A stretch of DNA of 64,000 nucleotides from Sphingomonas aquatilis (GTDB lineage Bacteria > Pseudomonadota > Alphaproteobacteria > Sphingomonadales > Sphingomonadaceae), in the NCBI RefSeq assembly GCF_014196115.1, contig NZ_JACIDB010000001.1, forward strand, positions 434,001 to 498,000, in the 5' to 3' direction. Below the pieces are notes generated by a model. The model was not told where the DNA came from and searched no databases. It worked only from the letters and a program-made list of their open reading frames with translations. Made by a program: the position numbers and the translations under genes. Shown piece after piece: positions 33,091 to 41,824 of the stretch; within the stretch, counting starts at the first letter, position 1; the number at the start of each line of letters is the position of its first letter.

Positions 33091-35592
33091 TTAGAAGTTC
33101 ACCGATCCTTCCAGACCGATGGTGCGCGGCGGGTTGAAGTTCGCATACGAGCCCAGCACCGCGATGTTCGCGTCCGAACGGCGATAGATATGCTGTTCGT
33201 TGAGCAGGTTGCGCGACCACAGCGACAGCGTCGCCTTCTGGCCCTGTGCGCTGAGCGGGATGTCCGCCAGCGCGATGCGGCCGTTCACGATGAAGCTCGA
33301 GTCGGTCTTCACGCTTTCCGACTGGAAGCTGTACTGCGGCGCCGCATAATTGGCGTCGAGGTGGAAGCGCGCATGCGTGCTGCCCGTGCCGACCGGCAGA
33401 TCGTAATCGATCGCCGCCGATGCCGCGTGCGGCGGCGTGTAGACGGTGTAGACCTGCGTCAGCACGCCGAAGGTCGGGCCCGGGTTCGGGTTCGCCGTCG
33501 CCGGCACCTTGGTGTAGGTATAGGCGTAGGAGGCGGTCAGCGTCAGGCTGTCGATCGGGCGCGCGCTGACGTCCAGTTCGATACCGCGGATCTTCGACGT
33601 GCCCGGCGCATTCGCCGTATTTTCGGTGTGCAGGTTGAAGTTCGGGTTGGCGATGGTGGTGCCCGGCAGGAACTGGTTGGTGTCGACGTTGTCGAAGTCG
33701 ATCTGCGTGTTCTTGCGGTCCATGATATAGCCCGCGACGTTCACGCGCACCTTGTGGTTCAGGAAGTCGGTCTTCGCGCCGATTTCATAGGCCTTCACCG
33801 ATTCCGGTCCGAACGCGCCGAAGTTCGACGAGCGATCGTTGGCGCCACCGGCGCGGAAGCCGCTCGAATATTTGGCGTACAGGTTGATGCCGGGCGCCGC
33901 GTCGGCGGCCAGCGTCACCATCGGGTCGAACCGCCCGCGATCGTAGTTCAGGACGTAATTGGTGGGCACGCCCGACACGAGGTACAGCGTGCCGTCACGC
34001 TTGTCCTTCGAATAGCGGCCGCCGACCGTCAGGTGCAGCATCTCCGCCGCGGCGGGGGTCCAGGTCGCCTGGCCGTACGCGGCATAGCTGCGGGTGCGGG
34101 CGACGCTGGCGCGCTGCAGGAAGCGGGAGTTATAGTCCCAGCCCTGGTTGGACGAGCTGATCGTGCCGAACACCTGCGAGGGCAGGATGGTGTAGGCGGT
34201 GCCGTCGGCGTTCCACTGGTTCGACGAAGGCGTCGCGGCGGATTCGCGGGCCTGTTCGTTGAAATAATAGAGGCCGGCGACCCAGTCGAGCTGGTCGACG
34301 CTGCCGATCGCCTGGAATTCCTGGCTGAACTGGCTCTGGTACAGATCCGACAGGCTGTAGCGGCTGAACTTGCCGTTGGGGGCGTAGGCGACGCGCTCAG
34401 GACCGCCCGAATTGTCCCACTGGTTGGTCGCCACGCGGCGCCATGCGGTGATCGATTTCAGCGTGGTAGCCGGATCGACCTTGTACGACAGCGTCGCGCT
34501 GACGCCCTGCGTCTTGTCGACGCTATACTGCTGCGGCACGCCGACGTCGGCGACGCTCTGGCGGTTCGGGTGGACGCCGACCAGCGCGGGCAGCGGCGCG
34601 ATGCAGGTGGTGGCCGAGATCGTGCTCGACAGGCAGGTCGGCGCGCCGGCCGCGCTGCCCGGCAGGACGATGCGGTTGGTGGTGCGGTCCAGCACGCCGA
34701 CGGTGCGGCCCAGCGGGTTGTAGTTGATCAGCTGGCTGAAGAACGGCGTGTTCTCGTCCCGCGCCTTGTCGAAGGCGACGTCGGCGGTGAAGCTGTCGGT
34801 CGGCTTCCAGCGCGCGGCGATGCGGCCGCCGACGCGGTCATAGGCGTTCCAGCCGAGCTGGCCGGCGAGCGGGTTGCGCGTCGTCGCATCCTGATGCTGG
34901 TACACGCCGTCCAGCTTGATCGAGATGTTCTGATATTCGGGCAGGTCGATATGCGCTTCGCCGTTGCGCGCGCCGTAGTTGCCGAAGCCGGCGGTGACGC
35001 GGCCACCGAATTCCCCGGTGGGCGCCTTGGTGACGATGCTGAGCGCGCCGCCTTCGGTGTTGCGGCCGAACAGCGTGCCCTGTGGGCCACGCAGCACTTC
35101 GATGCGCTGCACGTCGAACAGCGCGGCGTTCAGGCCCTGCGAGCGGCCGAGGTAGACGCCGTCGATATAGACGCCGACGCCCGAATCACGCGCGGTCTGG
35201 TTCTGGTCGAACGGCACGATGCCGCGGATGCCGATCGTCAGCGCCGACTGGCGCGCTTCGAAGGTCGCGACGCGAAGCGACGGCACCGCGCCGTCACCCA
35301 GGTCGAGCAGGCTCTGGACGTGGCGGTCCTTGATCGCTTCGGGATCGAGCACGCTGATCGCGATCGGCGTCTTCTGCAGGTTGGTTTCGCGCTTCGTCGC
35401 GGTGACGACGATGTCCTGCAGCTGGTCCGGCTCGGCCGCGGGGGTCGGGTCCGTGGCGGGCGTGGGATCGGCGGCCGGCGCGGTGGTGGCGGTCGCCTTG
35501 GCGGCATCGGCGGCGAACGCCGGTGCGGCGGCGAGGGCGGATGCGGCGACGCCGATCATCAGCAGCGCGCGGCTGCCGGACATCTTCATCAT
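33091..35592 (-). CDS. TonB-dependent outer-membrane receptor
   Basis: An 833-residue receptor. A signal peptide covers about residues 1-27 (LMIGVAASALAAAPAFAAD), then a Thr/Pro/Asp-rich linker leads to the plug domain starting at IVVTATKRETNLQKTPIAIS, which carries the TonB-box-like segment. The plug contains RGIVPFDQNQ and VYIDGVYLGRSQGLN, and the C-terminus ends in a typical aromatic beta-strand (LEGSVNF). It belongs to the broad sphingomonad receptor group used for siderophores, sugars, vitamin B12 or aromatic compounds, and the substrate is open. No adjacent uptake gene helps. A long 355-base region upstream may hold its regulation. Confidence 0.92.
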   Translation of the reverse strand: MMKMSGSRALLMIGVAASALAAAPAFAADAAKATATTAPAADPTPATDPTPAAEPDQLQDIVVTATKRETNLQKTPIAISVLDPEAIKDRHVQSLLDLGDGAVPSLRVATFEARQSALTIGIRGIVPFDQNQTARDSGVGVYIDGVYLGRSQGLNAALFDVQRIEVLRGPQGTLFGRNTEGGALSIVTKAPTGEFGGRVTAGFGNYGARNGEAHIDLPEYQNISIKLDGVYQHQDATTRNPLAGQLGWNAYDRVGGRIAARWKPTDSFTADVAFDKARDENTPFFSQLINYNPLGRTVGVLDRTTNRIVLPGSAAGAPTCLSSTISATTCIAPLPALVGVHPNRQSVADVGVPQQYSVDKTQGVSATLSYKVDPATTLKSITAWRRVATNQWDNSGGPERVAYAPNGKFSRYSLSDLYQSQFSQEFQAIGSVDQLDWVAGLYYFNEQARESAATPSSNQWNADGTAYTILPSQVFGTISSSNQGWDYNSRFLQRASVARTRSYAAYGQATWTPAAAEMLHLTVGGRYSKDKRDGTLYLVSGVPTNYVLNYDRGRFDPMVTLAADAAPGINLYAKYSSGFRAGGANDRSSNFGAFGPESVKAYEIGAKTDFLNHKVRVNVAGYIMDRKNTQIDFDNVDTNQFLPGTTIANPNFNLHTENTANAPGTSKIRGIELDVSARPIDSLTLTASYAYTYTKVPATANPNPGPTFGVLTQVYTVYTPPHAASAAIDYDLPVGTGSTHARFHLDANYAAPQYSFQSESVKTDSSFIVNGRIALADIPLSAQGQKATLSLWSRNLLNEQHIYRRSDANIAVLGSYANFNPPRTIGLEGSVNF

Positions 35593-35947
35593 GACGAAAT
35601 ATTCCCCTTCGAGGCAATGTGCCTTCCTGGGGCGCGCCTACCGCCGGGCTGTGGCGGGCGTGTTGCGATTCGATGACGCCGCCGGCGAGCGGGATTTCAT
35701 CCTGGTGTCATTTTTGGAACGGGGCCACGCCGTGGTGACGATTTGGATCCGGGTCGGCATAATCCATGCGAAGCCTTGGGGTTCCCCGAACGGGGCGGTT
35801 GACGATCGCGGCGGACCGACGCGCAGTTTTGGGGGCGACCGCATGTCGAGGGCAGCGAAGACCCGCTGCTCCTCGCTGCTGGCGATCGCAAAGGTCAGCG
35901 GAACGATGCTGCCGATATCGGTAAATGCTGGGGCAGGGCGCCGGGTG
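35593..35947. other. 355-base gap without gene, upstream of the TonB receptor
   Basis: This stretch lies upstream of the receptor and downstream of a small minus-strand gene. It contains no coding region with a supportable start and family; short open frames on both strands are Arg/Pro/Ser-rich and look like chance. I see no repeat of the four families and no clear Fur-type site. Confidence 0.5.
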
Positions 35948-36124
35948 TCAGGACGGACGTCGGTCGACGGCGTCCTGCGCCTCTCCCTCGGCGATCAGCT
36001 TGGCGTAGCGTCGGGCCATGTCGAGGTGGACGCGGCGGCCGTCGCTGTTTGGCGTGCGATCGGCGAGCGCGCGTTCCTGGCGCTCGCGTTGGATGTAAAA
36101 TTGGGTTTCGGCATGAGTCGGCAT
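35948..36124 (-). CDS. small hydrophilic protein of unknown function
   Basis: A 58-residue protein beginning MPTHAETQFYIQRERQERAL, rich in Arg, Glu, Asp and Gln and without a signal or membrane helix, hence cytoplasmic. The second half (VHLDMARRYAKLIAEGEAQD) looks helical. The ATG at 36124 is chosen because GGGAGG lies six to eleven bases before it; an open frame upstream continues only 17 codons. I do not recognise a family. It sits between the pnp terminator and the TonB receptor upstream region. Confidence 0.6.
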   Translation of the reverse strand: MPTHAETQFYIQRERQERALADRTPNSDGRRVHLDMARRYAKLIAEGEAQDAVDRRPS

Positions 36125-36286
36125 GAAGGCCTCCCTCATTGAGGTGATGCTTGTCGCCAACGGGCAACGCGTCACAAGCCATGACCTTTTAGCACGATAG
36201 GGCGCGTTTGGCCTTCATCTGCATCAATTCGCCCCGGGCCGGCGCGGCGGCTCTCGAACGGCAAAAAGCCGATCGGTCTCCAAACG

Positions 36287-36319
36287 AAAAAGGGGCCCGG
36301 CATCGCTGCCGAACCCCCC
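36287..36319 (-). terminator. intrinsic terminator of pnp
   Basis: On the minus strand GGGG-TT-CGGCA pairs with TGCCG-GG-CCCC around a GCGA loop and is followed by TTTTT. It lies about 25 bases after the pnp stop codon. Confidence 0.82.
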
Positions 36320-36343
36320 ATTTCATCAGCCGTTGGCCGATGA

Positions 36344-38704
36344 TCAGTCGCGATCACCGGTCAGGAAGGCCGGCGCGAATTCGGGCGCGGGGCCGTCATC
36401 GTTGCCGCCGCCGTTACGCGGGCCACGGTCGCCGCCTTCGCCGCGGGGGCCACGGTCACGGCGCGGGCCGCGGTCACCGCGGTCGCCGCCACGATCGCCG
36501 CCGTCGCGACGGGGACCACGGTCGCCGCGATCGCCACGGTCGCCGCGCGGGCCACGGCTGCCACGGTCGCCGCCTTCACGCGGTTCGCGCGCCGGACGCG
36601 TGTCTTCCAGCTCGGCGCCGGTTTCCTGGTCGACGACGCGCATCGACAGCCGAACCTTGCCGCGCGGATCGATCTCGAGGACCTTCACCTTGACCTGCTG
36701 GCCTTCCGACAGGACGTCCGAGACCTTCTCGACGCGCTCGTTCTTGATCTCGCTGACGTGGACGAGACCGTCCTTGCCGCCCATGAAGTTCACGAACGCG
36801 CCGAAATCGACCAGGTTGACGACCTTGCCGTCGTAGATCTTGCCGACCTCGGCCTCTTCGACCAGGCCCTTGATCCACTTGATCGCGGCTTCGATCTGCG
36901 ACGAATCCGACGACGACACCTTGATGACGCCCTCGTCGTCGATGTCGACCTTGGCGCCGGTGGTGGCGACGATCTCGCGGATCACCTTGCCGCCCGTGCC
37001 GATGACTTCGCGGATCTTCGACTTGTCGATCGTGAAGGTTTCGATGCGCGGCGCGTGCGCCGACAGTTCCGAGCGGGTCTCGCCCAGCGCCTTCGCCATC
37101 TCGTTGAGGATGTGCGCGCGGCCTTCATGCGCCTGCTTCAGGGCGACCTTCATGATCTCTTCGGTGATGCCCGAGATCTTGATGTCCATCTGCAGCGCGG
37201 TGATGCCCTCGCTGGTGCCGGCGACCTTGAAGTCCATGTCGCCGAGGTGATCCTCGTCGCCCAGGATGTCCGACAGGACCGCGAAATCCTTGCCTTCCAG
37301 GATCAGGCCCATCGCGATGCCCGACACGGGGCGCTTCAGCGGCACGCCCGCGTCCATCATCGACAGCGAACCGCCGCAGACGGTGGCCATCGACGACGAG
37401 CCGTTCGACTCGGTGATGTCCGACGTGACGCGGATCGTGTAGGGGAATTCCTCCTTCGACGGCAGCACCGGATGCAGCGCGCGCCAGGCGAGCTTGCCGT
37501 GGCCGACTTCGCGACGACCCGGCGCACCGAAGCGGCCGACTTCACCGACCGAATAGGGCGGGAAGTTATAGTGGAGCATGAAGTTCTGATACGACAGGCC
37601 GTTGAGGCCGTCGATCATCTGCTCCGCGTCGCGGGTGCCAAGCGTGGTGGTCGCGATCGTCTGCGTCTCGCCACGCGTAAACAGCGCCGAACCGTGCGCA
37701 CGCGGCAGGAAGTGGACTTCCGATTCGATCGGGCGGATCTGCGTCGTGGTACGGCCGTCGATGCGGCGGCCATCCTTCAGGATCGCGGTGCGGACGATCT
37801 CGGCTTCCAGCTTCTTGACGAGCTTGGCGGCGGCGAGCTGTTCCTGCGGCGTACGGTCGGCCATCGCCGCCTTCGCCTTGGCACGCGCCTCACTCAGCGC
37901 GGTCTGGCGCTGCTGCTTGTCGGTCAGCTTGTAGGCGGCCGTGATATCCTTGCCGATCAGCTTCTTCAGCTCGGCCTTGACCGTCTTCTGGTCGTCGCCG
38001 ACCTTCAGCTCCCACGGATCCTTGGCGGCCTGTTCGGCGAGGTCGATGATCGCGTCGATCACCTGCTGCGACGCCTTGTGTGCGAACATCACGGCGCCGA
38101 GCATGACGTCTTCCGACAGCTCCTTGGCTTCGGATTCGACCATCATGACGGCGTCATGCGTGGCGGCGACCATCAGGTCGAGCTCGCCGGTCAGCACGTC
38201 GGCGTCCGACGGGTTGAGGACGTATTCGCCGTCCTTGTAGCCGACGCGCGCCGCGCCGATCGGGCCCATGAAGGGCACGCCCGACAGCGTCATCGCGGCC
38301 GAGGCGGCGATCATCGCCAGCAGATCGGGCTCGTTCTCGCCGTCATACGACAGAACCTGCGCGATGCAGTTGATCTCGTTGTAGAAGCCTTCGGGGAACA
38401 GCGGGCGGATCGGACGGTCGATCAGGCGGCTGACGAGCGTCTCACGCTCGGTCGCGCCACGCTCGCGCTTGAAGAAGCCGCCGGGGATGCGGCCCGACGC
38501 CGAGAACTTTTCCTGGTAGTGGACGGTGAGCGGGAAGAAATCCTGCCCTTCCTTCACCGACTTGGCGGCGGTCACGGCGCAGAGCACCACCGTCTCGCCG
38601 AGCGTCGCGATCACCGCGCCGTCGGCCTGGCGGGCGACCTTGCCCGTTTCGAGGGTGAGCGTCTGGCCGCCCCACTCGATCGATACCTTCTTGGCATTGA
38701 ACAT
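36344..38704 (-). CDS. pnp: polyribonucleotide nucleotidyltransferase (PNPase)
   Basis: A 786-residue 3'-5' phosphorolytic RNase. Two RNase PH domains (about 5-210 and 310-540) are joined by an all-helical segment; KH and S1 domains follow ([15 protein letters not shown] for [23 protein letters not shown] for S1). The N-terminal [13 protein letters not shown] with AAGGAAA upstream fixes the start at 38704. The last 80 residues are a Gly/Arg/Asp-rich tail (repeated [11 protein letters not shown] blocks), making the protein longer than the usual 700 residues. The tail could bind RNA or degradosome partners. It lies after rpsO as in many bacteria. Confidence 0.97.
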   Translation of the reverse strand: MFNAKKVSIEWGGQTLTLETGKVARQADGAVIATLGETVVLCAVTAAKSVKEGQDFFPLTVHYQEKFSASGRIPGGFFKRERGATERETLVSRLIDRPIRPLFPEGFYNEINCIAQVLSYDGENEPDLLAMIAASAAMTLSGVPFMGPIGAARVGYKDGEYVLNPSDADVLTGELDLMVAATHDAVMMVESEAKELSEDVMLGAVMFAHKASQQVIDAIIDLAEQAAKDPWELKVGDDQKTVKAELKKLIGKDITAAYKLTDKQQRQTALSEARAKAKAAMADRTPQEQLAAAKLVKKLEAEIVRTAILKDGRRIDGRTTTQIRPIESEVHFLPRAHGSALFTRGETQTIATTTLGTRDAEQMIDGLNGLSYQNFMLHYNFPPYSVGEVGRFGAPGRREVGHGKLAWRALHPVLPSKEEFPYTIRVTSDITESNGSSSMATVCGGSLSMMDAGVPLKRPVSGIAMGLILEGKDFAVLSDILGDEDHLGDMDFKVAGTSEGITALQMDIKISGITEEIMKVALKQAHEGRAHILNEMAKALGETRSELSAHAPRIETFTIDKSKIREVIGTGGKVIREIVATTGAKVDIDDEGVIKVSSSDSSQIEAAIKWIKGLVEEAEVGKIYDGKVVNLVDFGAFVNFMGGKDGLVHVSEIKNERVEKVSDVLSEGQQVKVKVLEIDPRGKVRLSMRVVDQETGAELEDTRPAREPREGGDRGSRGPRGDRGDRGDRGPRRDGGDRGGDRGDRGPRRDRGPRGEGGDRGPRNGGGNDDGPAPEFAPAFLTGDRD

Positions 38705-38884
38705 GTATTTTCCTTCACTCCCCACGCCAAATGCGTCGGGGGGCCTATCTGCGAGCTAAGCCGGCTCGCGCGGTGTGGAGCGTCTTGTCGCTCCGATGGA
38801 TCGGGGCCGAATTGCCCGTCTTCCGCTTACCCGGCTCGTGCCGGTATTCGTGAAACGCGTGGCGCGCCCATAGCACGGATATAC

Positions 38885-38910
38885 GAAAAGGGCGACCCGA
38901 AGGCCGCCCT
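38885..38910 (-). terminator. rpsO terminator with UUCG loop
   Basis: On the minus strand AGGGCGGCC and GGTCGCCCT form a nine-base stem (one G-T pair) closed by a TTCG tetraloop, followed by TTTTCG. It is 20 bases after the rpsO stop and would end or attenuate the transcript before pnp. Confidence 0.85.
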
Positions 38911-38930
38911 CTCGTTTCACCCGCTGGGGG

Positions 38931-39200
38931 TTACTTGCGAAGACCCAGCTTCGCGATCAGGTCCAGATACCGCTGGCCATCGGTCTTGCGCAGATAGTCG
39001 AGCAGCGAGCGCCGCTTGTTGACCATCATCAGCAGCCCGCGGCGCGAATGGTTGTCCTTCTTGTGACCCTTGAAGTGCTCGGTCAGGTTCTTGATGCGCT
39101 CCGACAGGATCGCGACCTGGACTTCCGGCGAACCCGTGTCGCCTTCCTGGCGGGCGTGAGCCTTGACGAGTTCGTTCTTGCGCTCGGCGGTAATGGTCAT
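38931..39200 (-). CDS. rpsO: 30S ribosomal protein S15
   Basis: An 89-residue ribosomal protein that binds the central domain of 16S rRNA during 30S assembly. The sequence [18 protein letters not shown], then [20 protein letters not shown] and [20 protein letters not shown], is unmistakable. The ATG at 39200 follows GAGGA at about 11 bases. It lies 16 bases after truB and ahead of pnp, the classical order truB-rpsO-pnp. A UUCG-capped terminator directly after it separates it from pnp, whose own promoter should lie in the 226-base gap. Confidence 0.97.
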   Translation of the reverse strand: MTITAERKNELVKAHARQEGDTGSPEVQVAILSERIKNLTEHFKGHKKDNHSRRGLLMMVNKRRSLLDYLRKTDGQRYLDLIAKLGLRK

Positions 39201-39216
39201 GTGTTCATCCTCGACA

Positions 39217-40224
39217 TCACAGATTAAAACCGCGGACGACGCGGACCTCATGGTCCTCGACCGATACCAGCGCGACCGGCGTATCGCCGTCGCATGCGAA
39301 GTATGGGCCATCGTCCGTGGCGATCCCGGTCAGAACACGCCCCTGGCGGAGCGCCCCTGCCTGATCGGGGGTGAGGGGTAGAGCCGGGATGTCGTCCAGC
39401 CCCGCCCTCAACGGCAGGAGTATCTGTTCAAGGGTACGCCCCATACCGGCTTCCGCCAGATTGTCCAGCGTTATCGCGGGTGCGAGGGTGAACGGGCCGG
39501 CCTTGGTACGGCGAAGCATGGTGACATGCCCGACCGTGCCGAGCGCAAGCGCGATGTCGCGGGCAAGGGAGCGGATATAGGTGCCCTTGGAGACGTGCGC
39601 GGTGAGGGTGATCTCGTCCAATTCCTCCCTCGCGTCAGCGGGGGAGGGGGACCGCTCGCCGCCGGCGAGTGGTGGAGGGGGCGTGTCCGCAGACGGGACG
39701 GTCGTCGTATCCTCCCCCTCCGTCAGCGCTTCGCGCTGCCACCCCCCCCTGGCGGGGGAGGAATGGAGGTCATGCACCGTCACGTCCCGGCTCGCCAGCA
39801 CCACATCCTCGCCCGCGCGCGCCAGATCATAGGCCCGCTCGCCGTCGACCTTCAGCGCGCTGTACGCCGGCGGCACCTGGGTAATCGCACCGGTGAAGCG
39901 CGGCAGCACCGCCTCCACGTCGGCCAGCGTCGGCCGCACGTCCGACGTCGCTACACCCACGCCTTCCGCATCCAGCGTATCGGTCTGTTCGCCGAAGCGG
40001 ATGGTGAAATCATACACCTTGTCGCTGTCGAGCATCCGCCCGGCGAGCTTCGTCGCCTCGCCGACCGCGACCGGCAGCACGCCCGTCGCGAGTGGATCGA
40101 GCGTGCCGCCATGGCCGACCTTGAACTTGCCGTATCCGCCCTGCCGCAGCGCGCGCTTTACCGCAGAGACGACCTCCGTGCTGCCAAGGCCCAAAGGTTT
40201 GTCGACGATGATCCAGCCGTGCAT
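39217..40224 (-). CDS. truB: tRNA pseudouridine(55) synthase with a repeat-encoded insert
   Basis: A 335-residue enzyme that makes pseudouridine 55 in the tRNA T-loop. The catalytic Asp43 lies in [26 protein letters not shown] and [14 protein letters not shown] are family motifs, and the C-terminal 60 residues resemble the PUA-like or TruB C-terminal domain. Residues about 154-202 (starting [14 protein letters not shown] and ending [11 protein letters not shown]) do not belong to the family: they are encoded by a complete A-family palindromic element read in frame, placed in the loop between VTVHDL and [10 protein letters not shown]. The start at 40224 overlaps the stop of the M50 protease gene by one base. 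Confidence 0.93.
   Translation of the reverse strand: MHGWIIVDKPLGLGSTEVVSAVKRALRQGGYGKFKVGHGGTLDPLATGVLPVAVGEATKLAGRMLDSDKVYDFTIRFGEQTDTLDAEGVGVATSDVRPTLADVEAVLPRFTGAITQVPPAYSALKVDGERAYDLARAGEDVVLASRDVTVHDLHSSPARGGWQREALTEGEDTTTVPSADTPPPPLAGGERSPSPADAREELDEITLTAHVSKGTYIRSLARDIALALGTVGHVTMLRRTKAGPFTLAPAITLDNLAEAGMGRTLEQILLPLRAGLDDIPALPLTPDQAGALRQGRVLTGIATDDGPYFACDGDTPVALVSVEDHEVRVVRGFNL
39622..39763. repeat. palindromic element, family A, inside truB
   Basis: The ends TTCCTCCCTCGCGTCAGCGG and CTGGCGGGGGAGGAA are inverted; inner modules GGTGGAGGGGGCGTGTCCGC and CCTCCCCCTCCGTCAGCGCT match the intergenic copies. The reading frame of truB stays open across it. Confidence 0.9.
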
Positions 40225-40913
40225 CAGCCGATCGCCTGCGCCAGTTTCAGGAAGAGGCCGATGACCGCATCCGCCGGTGGGCCGACCAGCCGCCCGACCA
40301 CATCCGCCTTGGGCGCGATCATCGGCAGCACGACGAGGACGAAGAGCAGCAGCAGGAAGCCGAACCGCCCGATCTTCGCCCACTGCGCTGCGAGCGGGCG
40401 GGGCAGGATCCCCTCGACGACATGCCCACCATCGAACGGCGGCATCGGCAGCAGGTTGAAGATCGCGAGGAAGACGTTGACCAGCAGGAAGTTGACGAGG
40501 TTTGCGAAGACGAACGCCGCGACACCGGTCGGCTGTGCGCCATGCAGTAGCGCGACAGCGGTGCCGATCAGGATCGCGGCGATCGTGGCGAGGATCAGGT
40601 TCATGCCCGGTCCGGCGAGCGCCACCGCGACCATGCCCCAGCGCGGGTTGCGCAGGCGCTGGGCGACGACCGGCACCGGCTTCGCCCAGCCGAACACCGG
40701 CGCGCCTGCGATGGCGAGGCCGAGCGGCAGGATGAGCGTGCCGACCGGATCGACGTGGCGGAGCGGGTTAAAGCTCAGCCGCTTCCGCTCCGCGGCGGTC
40801 GGATCGCCGAGCCACTTCGCCATCCAGCCGTGCGCGACCTCATGAAAGACGATCGCGATGACGAGCGGGATGATCCACACGGCTGTGCGGTAGACGATGT
40901 TATCGGGGTTCAT
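40224..40913 (-). CDS. site-2 protease family (M50) membrane metallopeptidase
   Basis: A 229-residue inner-membrane protease. Membrane helix one carries the zinc motif HEVAH (His24, Glu25, His28) in IVFHEVAHGW; the second metal site is NLLPMPPFDGGH (motif NxxPxxxxDG). Further helices include LILATIAAILIGTAVALL and FLLLLFVLVVLPMI. It lacks a PDZ domain, so it belongs to the small rhomboid-like group of S2P proteins. The substrate is unknown. Its stop overlaps the truB start by one base (TGATG), so both are probably translated from one message with coupling. Confidence 0.9.
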   Translation of the reverse strand: MNPDNIVYRTAVWIIPLVIAIVFHEVAHGWMAKWLGDPTAAERKRLSFNPLRHVDPVGTLILPLGLAIAGAPVFGWAKPVPVVAQRLRNPRWGMVAVALAGPGMNLILATIAAILIGTAVALLHGAQPTGVAAFVFANLVNFLLVNVFLAIFNLLPMPPFDGGHVVEGILPRPLAAQWAKIGRFGFLLLLFVLVVLPMIAPKADVVGRLVGPPADAVIGLFLKLAQAIG

Positions 40914-40958
40914 GGCGCGCGATATGGCGCGGGGGAGGGGAGAGCGCCACTCCCCTGT

Positions 40959-41066
40959 TCGTCATCCCGGCGTACGCCGGGATCTATGGACGCGTGACGC
41001 CGATGGCAGCTCGCCCTCGTTTGCGGCACCGGAACCATGGATCCCGGCGTGCGCCGGGATGACGAA
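40959..41066. repeat. family D hairpin pair
   Basis: CGTCATCCCGGCGTACGCCG at the left and CCCGGCGTGCGCCGGGATGA at the right are inverted, with a GGATCTATGG/CCATGGATCC-like inner pairing. It fills the gap between tdk and the M50 protease gene inside the long minus-strand cluster. Confidence 0.83.
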
Positions 41067-41072
41067 AGGGGA

Positions 41073-41651
41073 TTATGTGCCCAATGCCTCCGAAAAATGC
41101 CGCCGGCACAGTGCGATGTATCGATCGTTACCGCCGATCTCGGTCTGCGCGCCCTCGGCGATGGCGCGACCCTCGGCATCGACGCGCAGGTTCATCGTCG
41201 CCTTGCGCCCGCATACGCACACCGATTTGATCTCGATGAGCGCGTCCGCGATCGCCAGAAGCCGCGCCGATCCTTCGAACAACCGTCCCTGGAAATCGGT
41301 CCGCAGGCCATAAGCGAGCACCGGCACGTTCAACACATCGCAGATATGCGCCAGTTGCGCGACCTGCGCGACGGAGAGGAATTGCGCCTCGTCGACCAGC
41401 ACGCAGGCGAGCGGGCCGCGTGTGAGGCGATCCGCGACGCAGGCGGCGAGGTCGGTCGTGCCCTCGAACGGCGTGGCCGGTGCCTCCAGCCCGATGCGGC
41501 TAGTGATCGTGCCGTGCGCAAAACGATCGTCCACCGCGGCGGTGAACAGCATCGTCTCCATCCCCCGCTCGCGATAGTTGAAGTCCGCCTGCAACAGCGT
41601 CGTCGACTTCCCCGCATTCATCGAGGCGTAGTAGAAATAGAGCTTGGCCAT
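41073..41651 (-). CDS. tdk: thymidine kinase, class II
   Basis: A 192-residue salvage enzyme that phosphorylates thymidine with ATP. The P-loop is ASMNAGKST (residues 9-17), VLVDEAQFL gives the Walker B/DEAQ motif, and the lasso with zinc cysteines is CVCGRKATMNLR plus LCRRHF at the C-terminus. The length is typical of the tetrameric TK1-like group. The start codon overlaps the stop of the tiny AbrB-like gene (TAATG), so translation is likely coupled. Its presence inside the infB-truB block is not standard. Confidence 0.95.
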   Translation of the reverse strand: MAKLYFYYASMNAGKSTTLLQADFNYRERGMETMLFTAAVDDRFAHGTITSRIGLEAPATPFEGTTDLAACVADRLTRGPLACVLVDEAQFLSVAQVAQLAHICDVLNVPVLAYGLRTDFQGRLFEGSARLLAIADALIEIKSVCVCGRKATMNLRVDAEGRAIAEGAQTEIGGNDRYIALCRRHFSEALGT

Positions 41652-41815
41652 TAGACGTTGGAGGCTGGCGGTAGCGTTACTTCTACGTTGCCGTCGTCCC
41701 GAAGCTTGAAGGACAGGCGCTCACCTCCGGTCAACCCTAATGACCGCCTCAATTCAACGGGCAACGTAACCCGCCCGCGCGTCGACATGCGGATATAATG
41801 ACGGCTTGCGCTCAC
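41651..41815 (-). CDS. AbrB/MazE-like SpoVT domain miniprotein
   Basis: A 54-residue protein from a GTG at 41815: it begins MSASRHYIRMSTRGRVTLPV and continues ELRRSLGLTGGERLSFKLRD before VEVTLPP. The pattern RVTLPxELRRxLGLxxGxRLxF is the swapped-hairpin AbrB/MazE DNA-binding fold found in antitoxins and transition-state regulators. A toxin partner with PIN or MazF features is not adjacent: the neighbours are thymidine kinase and an isochorismatase-like hydrolase. Its stop overlaps the tdk start (TAATG). It may regulate this small gene group or be a remnant of a toxin-antitoxin module. Confidence 0.8.
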   Translation of the reverse strand: MSASRHYIRMSTRGRVTLPVELRRSLGLTGGERLSFKLRDDGNVEVTLPPASNV

Positions 41816-41824
41816 GGCAGATTC

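Noticed and set aside
32911..35676. 921-codon open frame on the + strand opposite the TonB receptor gene
   Set aside because: Its Arg/Asp/Val-rich product has no family pattern; the minus strand encodes a complete receptor with signal, plug and terminal strand. Long antisense frames are expected in such GC-rich DNA.
36758..39022. 754-codon open frame on the + strand opposite pnp
   Set aside because: There is no recognisable domain or ribosome binding site. PNPase on the other strand explains the sequence fully.
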